This document shows positions 41,740-49,110 of a stretch of DNA of 64,000 nt, piece by piece (within the stretch, counting starts at the first letter, position 1; each line of letters opens with the position of its first letter). This DNA is from an uncultured Allobosea sp. (lineage in GTDB: Bacteria > Pseudomonadota > Alphaproteobacteria > Rhizobiales > Beijerinckiaceae). The translations under genes and the position numbers were made by a program. The stretch spans positions 124,001-188,000 of the forward strand of contig NZ_CAMFJF010000003.1 in NCBI RefSeq assembly GCF_945956895.1. The letters are read 5' to 3'. Below the pieces are notes generated by a model, which ran no database searches, was not told the DNA's origin, and saw nothing but the letters and a program-made list of their open reading frames with translations.

Positions 41740-43548
41740 TCAGGCGGTCAGGCGGAGAGGTTCTTTGGTATCGAGGCCCCGGCGCGGCGCCCGGGCGAAA
41801 GTCACGATCTTGGCAGGCTGCTCGGCGCTGTCGGCACCGCCGGACGGCAACCGGACGGAAACGCGCGTGCCGATGCCCGGCGCGCTCTCGATCGTCAGGC
41901 GGCCGCCATGCAGGCCGACGAGCCCGCGCACCACGGACAGGCCGAGGCCGGTGCCCTCATGGGTACGATCATAGGCACCCTTGGCCTGGAAGAAAGGATC
42001 GCCCAGCCGCGGCAGGTCGGCAGCGGCGATGCCGATGCCGGTATCGGAGACGGAGAGGTCGATCGTGTCGCCGTCGCGCACGACGGCGAGCGTCACCCGT
42101 CCGCCGGCCGGGGTGAACTTGATGGCGTTGGACAGGAGATTGAGCACGACCTGTTTCAGCGCGCGCCGGTCGCCTTCCAGCGCCGGCAGGGCCGGACCGA
42201 CCACGCGCTCCAGCGCGATGCCGCCGGTCTCGGCCCGCAGCGCCATCAGCGCGCAGCAATCCTGAGCCATCGCGGCCAGGTCGAGCGGTTCGCGCTCGAT
42301 GGTCATCGCGCCGCTTTCGATCTTGGAGATGTCGAGCAGCGTGTTCACGACATCGAGCAGATGATGGCCGGACGCATGGATGATGCGCGCATATTCCAGG
42401 CGCTTCCCTGCATCGAGCCAGCCGTTGTCCTCGGCGCTCAGCATCTCGGAAAAGCCGATGATCGCGTTCAGCGGCGTGCGCAGCTCGTGGCTCACCGTCG
42501 CCAGGAACTGGCCCTTGATGTCGTTCGCGCGCAGCGCCTCGGCATGGCCGCGGTCACGGGTTTCCTCGACGGCTCGACGCTCGGTCACGTCGCGCATCAC
42601 GCAGACGACGGCCGCGCCATCCGCGGCAGCAGTGCCCGCGACGCGGCAGGCCTGCATCTCCAGCCAGAGCGAAACCGGCAAGCGGGCTTCGCCCGCGCCT
42701 TCGTGCGGCACGAAGAGCGTGCGGAACGAGACCGTCACACCCTCCTCGCCATGGGCGGCGTCGCTCAGCGCCTTCAGAAAGACCGGCCGGTCGGCGATAT
42801 GGACGCGCTCGAACAAGCCGCGCCCTAGCAACTCGCGGGGATCGGCGCCGGCCAGCGTGCGCGCCGCCGCATTGGCGAAGACGACCGCGCCGCTGGCATC
42901 GTGCCAGGTGACGAGATCGCCGACATGATCGAGCAGGAGCTGCGAGCGCGCCTCGGAGACGCGCTGCTCGCGCTCCTCGGCATGGCGCCGACGCAGCAGC
43001 ACCGCCGTCACGACCAGGGCCTGGGCCAGCGCGGACATCGCCAGAAGCGGCATCGACTCGCCCGTCCAGAGCGCCGCTTGAGTGAACAGGCCTAGCCACT
43101 GCAGCCCGATGGCGGCGAAGAGCGCCCCCACCGCGATCCACCCGGCCCGCAGCATGAAACCACGCGAGCCGAAGACGGCCGCCTCGACCGGCACGACCGC
43201 CAGCCAGAGCAGCAAGGGCGAGGACAGGCCGCCGGTCGCGCCGGCCAAAGCCACGATGAAAAGGGAAAGCGCGGCGGAGGAGAGTGCATGCGCCGCGTCG
43301 AGGCGCCCCGTGCGGGAGACCAGCGCCACGGACAGAACAGCCAAGGCGGCAGCGACGACCATGGCCGCCTCGAAGGCGCCGGGCGCGCCGCGCCAGGCCA
43401 GGTAGGCAGGGGCGAGACCAAGCACGCCGCCGCCGACGAGCAGGCGCGACAGAACGAAACGTTCGTGACGCTGCCTTTCCGTCGGGTCCGACTGCACCGA
43501 TGCATGCACCAGTGCCGCCGCCTGTATCCTCAGTGCTGTCATCGCCAT
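41740..43548 (-). CDS. PAS-containing sensor histidine kinase, DivJ/PleC-like
   Basis: A 602-residue kinase. About six membrane segments fill residues 30-185, a PAS domain follows (HVGDLVTWHDASGAVVFANAAA, about 208-330), then the dimerisation domain with His354 in FLATVSHELRTPLNAIIGFSE and an ATPase domain with LLSNAIKFTP, SDTGIGIA and GTGLGLSVVRGLV. The H-box is of the DivJ/PleC/DivL type that signals to DivK and PleD in cell-cycle control, and the multi-span N terminus favours DivJ. A CtrA box lies 68 bp upstream. First gene of an operon with the 41144 and DUF1491 genes. Confidence 0.85.
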   Translation of the reverse strand: MAMTALRIQAAALVHASVQSDPTERQRHERFVLSRLLVGGGVLGLAPAYLAWRGAPGAFEAAMVVAAALAVLSVALVSRTGRLDAAHALSSAALSLFIVALAGATGGLSSPLLLWLAVVPVEAAVFGSRGFMLRAGWIAVGALFAAIGLQWLGLFTQAALWTGESMPLLAMSALAQALVVTAVLLRRRHAEEREQRVSEARSQLLLDHVGDLVTWHDASGAVVFANAAARTLAGADPRELLGRGLFERVHIADRPVFLKALSDAAHGEEGVTVSFRTLFVPHEGAGEARLPVSLWLEMQACRVAGTAAADGAAVVCVMRDVTERRAVEETRDRGHAEALRANDIKGQFLATVSHELRTPLNAIIGFSEMLSAEDNGWLDAGKRLEYARIIHASGHHLLDVVNTLLDISKIESGAMTIEREPLDLAAMAQDCCALMALRAETGGIALERVVGPALPALEGDRRALKQVVLNLLSNAIKFTPAGGRVTLAVVRDGDTIDLSVSDTGIGIAAADLPRLGDPFFQAKGAYDRTHEGTGLGLSVVRGLVGLHGGRLTIESAPGIGTRVSVRLPSGGADSAEQPAKIVTFARAPRRGLDTKEPLRLTA

Positions 43549-43875
43549 ACGGAACGCAACGCCTTACTTTCGCGGATAACCCCCATCCGCTCGACGCAAT
43601 CTCGCCATGGCCGGTTTAAGCGGGGCTTAAGGCGAACGCCCCCGAGAGCTGGCCCGGCCGCCGCAATGGCAAAATTTTATGCTATTTTTCATAGAGTTAG
43701 ATCAAATCTCCGATCTTTTCAGGGTCTCCCCGATGTTCGCGGCAAGGTGAACGGAACCTGAAGATCACCCACCGTATTCAACTCGTATTTGAGCGTTTGG
43801 AATGACGCGATTTTTTCGGATCCCGGCCTAGATTGATCTCGCGGCGCATGGAAGGCGCCTGCGACGGAGACCGAC
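43549..43875. other. 327-bp divergent promoter region
   Basis: Between the histidine kinase gene and the 43876 gene. It contains a full CtrA-type box (43616-43630) and an AT-rich stretch at about 43671-43720 (AAAATTTTATGCTATTTTTC) that contrasts with the genome average and could bind MucR or hold a promoter. No gene is seen. Confidence 0.6.
43616..43631. promoter_or_regulatory. CtrA-type box upstream of the DivJ/PleC-like kinase
   Basis: TTAA at 43616-43619, seven bases, TTAA at 43627-43630 followed by G. Fits TTAA-N7-TTAA on both strands. It is 68 bp from the kinase start codon, close enough to the probable promoter to regulate it. Confidence 0.6.
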
Positions 43876-44145
43876 ATGGCCTATCTGCTGCGCAAGATCG
43901 CGATCATCGGCCTGATCGCCGTGAATTCGCCGGTGCACAGCGGCAAGCCGGCCGACACGGACTTGCCGCAGGCCGTGCGGCAAGCCGCCGAAACCGTCCG
44001 GACCGAGACGCGCAACGTTGCAGGCAGCCTGACGGCGGCGCGCGAAGCGGCAGAGATCCTCGCGGGCATGGACCCTGTCCTGCGCGAGCGCATCCTGCAC
44101 GCGGCGGCGACCGCCATGACCGGGAAACAGCCGCCGCAGCGCTAG
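43876..44145 (+). CDS. Small secreted or membrane protein, 89 residues
   Basis: A short hydrophobic N terminus (LLRKIAIIGLIAVNSPV) that may be an uncleaved anchor or signal, then a helical, charged region (LPQAVRQAAETVRTETRNVAGSLTAAREAAEIL). It is similar in plan to the DUF5330 proteins of the order, but I cannot confirm membership. GGAG precedes the ATG. sufE follows 50 bases downstream with a hairpin in the gap. Confidence 0.65.
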   Translation: MAYLLRKIAIIGLIAVNSPVHSGKPADTDLPQAVRQAAETVRTETRNVAGSLTAAREAAEILAGMDPVLRERILHAAATAMTGKQPPQR

Positions 44146-44195
44146 GAGCCTCTAATCGCTTGACGCTTCCCCGCAATCGCGGGAAGACGCCGGAC

Positions 44196-44627
44196 ATGAC
44201 GACAAGCCTCGACGATATCGTCGCGAATTTCGAACTGCTCGACGAGTGGGACGATCGCTATCGCTACCTGATCGAACTCGGCAAGAGCCTCGAGCCACTG
44301 CCCGAGGAAGACCATATTGACGTCAACAAGGTGCGCGGCTGCGCCAGCCAGGTCTGGCTTGTCGCGCATCGCGAAGGCGGCAGCGGGGCGCAGACCCGGC
44401 TCCATTTCGTCGGCGACAGCGACGCCCATATCGTGCGCGGTTTGGTGGCGCTGGCCCTGGCGATCTTCTCCGGGCGGCAAGCCTCCGAAATCCTCGCGAC
44501 CGACGCCTTCGCCATCTATGAGCGCCTCGGGCTCGCCGCTCATCTCACGCCACAGCGCTCGAACGGCGTGCGCGCCATGATCGACCGGATCAAGCGCGAC
44601 GCCCAGGCCGCAGCCGCGACCACCTGA
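44196..44627 (+). CDS. sufE: SufE family sulfur-transfer protein
   Basis: A 143-residue protein that accepts persulfide sulfur from the cysteine desulfurase SufS and passes it to the SufBCD scaffold for iron-sulfur cluster assembly. The acceptor cysteine is in KVRGCASQVWL (near residue 51). The start of the fold, DDIVANFELLDEWDDRYRYLIELG, and the LTPQRSNGVRAM end are canonical. The stop is 6 bases from the stop of the convergent DUF6456 gene. The suf operon itself is not in the window. Confidence 0.94.
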   Translation: MTTSLDDIVANFELLDEWDDRYRYLIELGKSLEPLPEEDHIDVNKVRGCASQVWLVAHREGGSGAQTRLHFVGDSDAHIVRGLVALALAIFSGRQASEILATDAFAIYERLGLAAHLTPQRSNGVRAMIDRIKRDAQAAAATT

Positions 44628-44633
44628 GCAGGC

Positions 44634-45428
44634 TCAGCCGGAGATCGGGAACCCGCTCGGCCGGGCTCCATCCGCCTGCCAGCTCCGCATACCTGCCGGC
44701 CGGCCGCGACGATCCAGCCCGTAATGCGTCACCAGCGCGGCGAGTGCGACGCGGAGCACGACCTTGGCCGAGCGTGGCGGCCAGCGGCGCTCCTTCTCGA
44801 CGAGATCGAGACCCTTGAGGAAGCCGCAGATATCGATCGCGAGGCCCGAGAGCTCCGGCCCCAGCCGGTCGCAGGCGAGCCTGACGCGCTGACGCGCCGC
44901 AAGCGCGGCATCGGACGAGCCGGCGACGTCGCGCGGCCCTGCCCCGGCCTGTTCAGGCGTCAGCGCGGCGTCCCAGTTCATGGTCGTGCGCGGAAGCATG
45001 CCGGCCAGCGTGATATCGGCGCGAAAGCGCTCGCCCGCGGCGAATTCCTCATCGCTGATCTGAGGCCTGCCATCCTTGCCTGGGCGGCGATACAGCCAGA
45101 GCAGCGGGCTTTCGCGATCGTCCATGGCAGGGACCTGCGGCGCGCGCTCCTTGGGCTGCGCCTTCCCCGCGACCGAGGCTTTCAGCGCCGATGAAGCAAG
45201 GCCGAGACGGCCGGCTTTCGCATCTTTCGACCAGGCGACGAGCCCCTCGGCCTCCAACGCCTGCACCGTTTCGGCCGCGACATAGCCGGCGCCCAGGCTC
45301 GTGCCGTTCACCGTGCGGAAGAGCGCTATCCGACCGCAGCCCAGCGGTGAGACCAAACCATAGCATCCGGCTTCGGCAAGGTGCTTCAGCAGGCGCCCAC
45401 GTTCATTGCGTTCGATCTCGGCGGTCAT
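44634..45428 (-). CDS. DUF6456 domain protein
   Basis: A 264-residue protein. The N-terminal third (LLKHLAEAGCYGLVSPLG...VAAETVQALEAEGLVAWSK) looks like a winged-helix domain. The C-terminal half (RFRADITLAGMLPRTTMNWDAAL, CGFLKGLDLVEKERRWPPRSAKVVLRVALAAL) matches the DUF6456 pattern and resembles the helical domain of phage-like DNA-binding proteins. Its start overlaps the HdaB-like gene by 4 bases (ATGA), so the two are translated together. Function unknown; DNA binding is my inference. Confidence 0.8.
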   Translation of the reverse strand: MTAEIERNERGRLLKHLAEAGCYGLVSPLGCGRIALFRTVNGTSLGAGYVAAETVQALEAEGLVAWSKDAKAGRLGLASSALKASVAGKAQPKERAPQVPAMDDRESPLLWLYRRPGKDGRPQISDEEFAAGERFRADITLAGMLPRTTMNWDAALTPEQAGAGPRDVAGSSDAALAARQRVRLACDRLGPELSGLAIDICGFLKGLDLVEKERRWPPRSAKVVLRVALAALVTHYGLDRRGRPAGMRSWQADGARPSGFPISG

Positions 45429-45793
45429 CGGCCGGCCTCCGCAGGCTGCGTGCCCAGCTTCGCCATCGTGGCGAGAAGGGCGGCCTCCAGGGCCGTCAAA
45501 CCGAATTCCAGCCCTGGATCATCGCGACGATCCTCGATCAGTGCGCAGGCGTGGCGGACGGTGGTGCGGTCCCGGCCGAAGCAGATGCCGACGCGGGTCA
45601 GGCTGAGGCCGAAGGCAACATGGGCCAGATACATCGCTGTCTGGCGGGCGAGCGCGACCGGCTTCCGGCCCCGGTTCGCCGCACGCAGACCGGCCAGTGG
45701 GATGCGGGCCGCGGCCGCCGTGGCCACTTCCGCCAGGCGCGCGCCGGCTGTCGCGTGCAGAGCGGCTTCAGGTTGGCTGCCTTTCATGTTCAT
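45425..45793 (-). CDS. hdaB: HdaB-like stand-alone DnaA domain IV protein
   Basis: A 122-residue protein consisting mainly of a DnaA domain IV-like helix-turn-helix. RQTAMYLAHVAF (50-61) and GLSLTRVGICFGRDRTTVRHA (62-82) correspond to the DnaA signature ending GGRDHTTVLHA. Compared with DnaA the loop is one Gly shorter and the DNA-contacting His is Arg76, while Asp75, Thr77 and Thr78 are kept. HdaB was described in Caulobacter as a small DnaA-related protein that stimulates replication initiation; I assign this one by domain similarity only. AGGA precedes ATG 45793. It overlaps the DUF6456 gene. Confidence 0.75.
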   Translation of the reverse strand: MNMKGSQPEAALHATAGARLAEVATAAAARIPLAGLRAANRGRKPVALARQTAMYLAHVAFGLSLTRVGICFGRDRTTVRHACALIEDRRDDPGLEFGLTALEAALLATMAKLGTQPAEAGR

Positions 45794-45847
45794 GATATGT
45801 TCCTATTCACAATTAGCCCGCCCCTAGCGAGGCGTGGTGGATATAGG

Positions 45848-45874
45848 ATTATATTCTTATTTCTCGACTGGCAA
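45848..45874 (-). promoter_or_regulatory. Putative promoter of the HdaB-like operon
   Basis: On the minus strand TTGCCA (plus 45869-45874) and TATAAT (plus 45848-45853) are 15 bases apart, in an AT-rich stretch about 50 bases upstream of the start codon. The -10 is perfect; the spacing is short, so strength is uncertain. Confidence 0.45.
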
Positions 45875-45921
45875 GCCCGAAGCCGGCTTTATCCCCGCCT
45901 CCGCGGCAAGCACGCACGCAC

Positions 45922-45954
45922 GAAAAAGCCGCCGAGGTCATCGGCGGCTTTTTC
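45922..45954. terminator. Bidirectional rho-independent terminator after mucR
   Basis: Perfect 14-bp stem GAAAAAGCCGCCGA/TCGGCGGCTTTTTC with a 5-base loop. The A and T runs at the ends give a U-tract in both directions. It lies 138 bp after the mucR stop codon on the minus strand and upstream of the HdaB-like operon promoter, insulating the two. Confidence 0.92.
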
Positions 45955-46091
45955 TTCAGAGCCCGGCCCCCCAAAGCGCTTCCGCAATTCTTCGAAGCGC
46001 GGAAACACTCTTCCGTGGCCTATCGCATAGTCTTCACGCGAACCGGACTCCGCCTCGCCTGAATGCGCTGGCCCAGCGCCGGATGGACCGT

Positions 46092-46508
46092 TCAGCGGCG
46101 CTTGCGGCGCTGCTGGCCGAGGCCCATCTTCTTCGCAAGCTGAGAGCGCGCTTCGGCATAGTTCGGCGCGACCATCGGATAGTCGGGCGGCAGGCCCCAC
46201 TTCTCGCGATACTGCTCCGGCGACATGTTGTACTGCGTGCGCAGGTGCCGCTTCAGCGACTTGAACTTCTTCCCGTCTTCCAAGCAGATCAGGTAATCGG
46301 CCGTGATCGACTTCTTCACGGGAATAGCGGGCTTGGGCGCTTCGACCTGCACCACCGGCGCGGCGCCGCCGATCACGCGGCTCAGGGCCGAGTGAACTTC
46401 GCTGATCAGGGCCGGCAGATCGGAGGCAGGCACGGAATTGTTGGAGACGTAGGCGGAAACGATATCCGCCGTCAGCTCAATGAAGTCAGCTCCGTCGTTC
46501 TCGGTCAT
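46092..46508 (-). CDS. mucR: Ros/MucR family transcriptional regulator
   Basis: A 138-residue H-NS-like regulator of exopolysaccharide, motility and cell-cycle genes in alphaproteobacteria. The N-terminal oligomerisation region is [29 protein letters not shown]; the DNA-binding region is [33 protein letters not shown] with [14 protein letters not shown] after it. Of the four zinc ligands of the Ros finger only Cys75 and His88 remain; the second Cys is Asp78 and the last His is Gln92/Tyr93, as in family members that fold without zinc. AAGGAAG precedes the ATG. A strong terminator follows. Confidence 0.92.
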   Translation of the reverse strand: MTENDGADFIELTADIVSAYVSNNSVPASDLPALISEVHSALSRVIGGAAPVVQVEAPKPAIPVKKSITADYLICLEDGKKFKSLKRHLRTQYNMSPEQYREKWGLPPDYPMVAPNYAEARSQLAKKMGLGQQRRKRR

Positions 46509-46838
46509 GGCGATGTCTCTTCCTTATCGTTCTTGGTAGCGTTCTGCGCTGATCGTCCATCGCCTCGTATCCGATAGCCTGAATAATACTACCAATAGTG
46601 GGTCAAGCACCATCGGCTCAGAATCGGACAACGCGGACTGATCGGGATAAGCGTTTATTCGATACTGTTTAGTTCCGCAAGCCAGCAATCCCAAACAATT
46701 GAGCCGTTCAAAGCTCAAGAATTCACCAGCGGGATGCTGCATTGCACTGACCGGGAAAATCAAAGCCGCAGCCGCGTCGATGTCTTGCAAGCTCATCCCG
46801 CGGCCTCTACCTGTCGGCCTCCCTCGCCGGAGATCGCC
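46509..46838. other. 330-bp non-coding region upstream of mucR and oligopeptidase B
   Basis: Relatively AT-rich. On the minus strand TTGACC (plus 46601-46606) and TATTCA (46580-46585) could be the mucR promoter. CtrA full boxes are absent. An open frame of 140 codons over this region (46524-46946, minus) has no protein-like composition and I do not count it as a gene. Confidence 0.45.
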
Positions 46839-48995
46839 ATGCCCAAGGTTCAGGATAGCCCCTCCCCGAGCACGACGCCGCTCGGGCGCAGCCGTGTGCC
46901 AAAGCCGCCGCATGCCGAAATCAGGACCACGGAAACGCAGGTCCACGGCGTCACGTTGCGCGACGATTACGGTTGGCTGCGCGCCAACAACTGGAAGGAG
47001 GTGCTGCGCGAGCCGGACGTCTTGCCAGCCGATATCCGCAGCTATCTCGAAGCAGAGAATGCCTATTGCAAGGCATTGATGGCGCCGACCCGGGCCTTGC
47101 AGAAGGAGCTGGTCAAGGAAATGCGCGGCCGGATCAAGGAAGACGATTCCAGTGTTCCGCAGCCGGACGGGCCGTTCCTATACTATTCCCGCTATCGCAA
47201 AGGCGCCGAACATCCGCTGATCTGCCGCAAGCCGCGCGGCATGGCAGGCAAGGCCGGCCGGGCGGGCGAACAAATCATGTTGGATGCTGATGCCCTGGCG
47301 GAGGACAAGGATTTCTTCGATCTCGGCGATGCGGAACACAGCCCCGACCATCGCCTCCTGGCCTGGAGTTCGGACGAAGCCGGCTCGGAATTGCATGCGA
47401 TCCGCGTCAAGGATCTGGAAAGCGGCAGCGACCTGCCCGATCGCGTCGAGGATACCACCGGCGAGATCATCTGGGCCCGCGATTCCCGCTCGTTCTTCTA
47501 CGTCGCGCTCGATGCAGACCATCGCCCGTCGCGGGTGAAGCGCCACCGCCTCGGCACACCCGCCGAGGCTGACGAATTGCTCCACGACGAAGCCGATGCC
47601 GGCATGTTCGTCGATATCGACAAGACCCAGTCCGGCCGTTTCCTGCTGATCTCGATCGGTGATCACGAGACCTCGGAGACGCACATACTCGACCTCGACC
47701 GGCCAGAGGCGAAGCCCGTGCTCGTCGCAGCTCGTGAGCCCGGACGCCAGTATAGTCTCGAACATCACGGCGACATCTTCGCAATCCTCACCAATGCGGA
47801 CGGCGCCGAAGACTTCAAGATCGTCACCGCCCCCATCGACGCGCCCGTGCCGGCGAATTGGCACGACCTGATCGCGCACAAGCCCGGACGCCTGATCCTC
47901 GATCATCTCTGCCTGAAGGGGCGCCTGATCCGGCTGGAGCGCGAGGACGGGCTGCCGCGCATCGTCATCCGCAGCCTTGCCGACGGTTCCGAGAGCAGCA
48001 TCGCCTTCGACGAGGAGGCCTATGGACTCGGCATGGATGCCGGCTACGAATTCGAGACGAATACGCTGCGCTTCATCTATGCCTCGATGGCGCGCCCTGC
48101 CGAAACCTATGATTACGACCTCGCCACCAGCGGGCGGACCCTGTTGAAGCGGCAGGAGGTGCCATCAGGCCATGATCCGGCGAAGTATAAGGTCCGCCGG
48201 ATTTTCGCCACGGCCGCCGACGGCGCACGCGTGCCGATCTCGATCCTGCACCGTGCCGATCTCGCGCTCGACGGCAGCGCACCCTGCCTGCTCTACGGCT
48301 ACGGCTCCTACGGCTCGGCGATGTCGGCCTCGTTCCGGACGCGGCCGCTCAGCCTGGTCGATCGCGGCTTCGTCTATGCGATCGCCCATGTGCGCGGGGG
48401 CACCGAGAAGGGCTGGCGCTGGTATCTCGACGGCAAGCGCGAGAACAAGCGCAATACCTTCACCGATTTCATCGCTGCCGCCGGGGCGCTGACTGACGCC
48501 GGCTTCACCCGGCGCGGGCGCATCGTCGCCGAGGGCGGCAGCGCCGGCGGCATGCTGATGGGCGCGGTCGCCAACATGGCGCCGGAACTCTTCGCGGGCA
48601 TCGTCGCGGAGGTTCCCTTCGTCGATGTGCTCAACACGATCCTCGACGACACCCTGCCGCTGACTCCGCCCGAATGGCCGGAATGGGGCGACCCGATCCG
48701 CGACGTGAAGGCCTTCGAGACGATCCGCAGCTATTCGCCCTATGACAATGTCGCGGCGCAGGATTACCCGCCGATTCTCGCCATGGGCGGGTTGACTGAT
48801 CCGCGCGTGACCTATTGGGAGCCGGCGAAATGGGTCGCACGCTTACGCGCCACCATGACCGGCGGCGGCCCGGTCCTGCTGCACACCAACATGGATGCCG
48901 GTCATGCCGGTTCGGCCGGGCGCTTCGACTCGCTGAAGGAAACGGCGCTGGCCTATGCCTTCGCCATCCATACAGTCAGCGAAGGCTGGGGCTGA
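46839..48995 (+). CDS. ptrB: Oligopeptidase B (S9A prolyl oligopeptidase family)
   Basis: A 718-residue cytoplasmic serine peptidase that cuts short peptides after basic residues. A beta-propeller occupies about residues 70-430, and the alpha/beta hydrolase domain follows. The nucleophile Ser is in EGGSAGGMLMGAV, the Asp is in GGLTDPRVTYWEPAKW, and the His is in NMDAGHAGSAGRF. PFVDVLNTILDDTLPLTPPEWPEWGDP is nearly diagnostic for oligopeptidase B. ATG 46839 has GGAGA 6 bases upstream; the earlier in-frame ATG at 46734 lacks similarity. Confidence 0.93.
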   Translation: MPKVQDSPSPSTTPLGRSRVPKPPHAEIRTTETQVHGVTLRDDYGWLRANNWKEVLREPDVLPADIRSYLEAENAYCKALMAPTRALQKELVKEMRGRIKEDDSSVPQPDGPFLYYSRYRKGAEHPLICRKPRGMAGKAGRAGEQIMLDADALAEDKDFFDLGDAEHSPDHRLLAWSSDEAGSELHAIRVKDLESGSDLPDRVEDTTGEIIWARDSRSFFYVALDADHRPSRVKRHRLGTPAEADELLHDEADAGMFVDIDKTQSGRFLLISIGDHETSETHILDLDRPEAKPVLVAAREPGRQYSLEHHGDIFAILTNADGAEDFKIVTAPIDAPVPANWHDLIAHKPGRLILDHLCLKGRLIRLEREDGLPRIVIRSLADGSESSIAFDEEAYGLGMDAGYEFETNTLRFIYASMARPAETYDYDLATSGRTLLKRQEVPSGHDPAKYKVRRIFATAADGARVPISILHRADLALDGSAPCLLYGYGSYGSAMSASFRTRPLSLVDRGFVYAIAHVRGGTEKGWRWYLDGKRENKRNTFTDFIAAAGALTDAGFTRRGRIVAEGGSAGGMLMGAVANMAPELFAGIVAEVPFVDVLNTILDDTLPLTPPEWPEWGDPIRDVKAFETIRSYSPYDNVAAQDYPPILAMGGLTDPRVTYWEPAKWVARLRATMTGGGPVLLHTNMDAGHAGSAGRFDSLKETALAYAFAIHTVSEGWG

Positions 48996-49002
48996 GCCCC
49001 CA

Positions 49003-49095
49003 CGTCATGCCCGGGCTTGACCCGAGCATCTTGGGCCGAAAGAGGCGACGGAGCCTCCATGTCATGAGATTCTCGGGTCAAGCCCGAGAATGACG
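49003..49095. repeat. Intergenic palindrome, family B
   Basis: CGTCATGCCCGGGCTTGACC at the left end and GGTCAAGCCCGAGAATGACG at the right, with GAAAGAGGC and GGAGCCTC inside. Between convergent genes. Confidence 0.88.
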
Positions 49096-49110
49096 ACATC
49101 GTCCGCCTGA

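Noticed and set aside
43288-43761. 157-codon plus-strand frame near the kinase promoter
   Set aside because: Antisense to the kinase N terminus and crosses the CtrA box and AT-rich region; not protein-like.
46524-46946. 140-codon minus-strand frame upstream of mucR
   Set aside because: It overlaps the start of oligopeptidase B and has no protein-like pattern or ribosome site.
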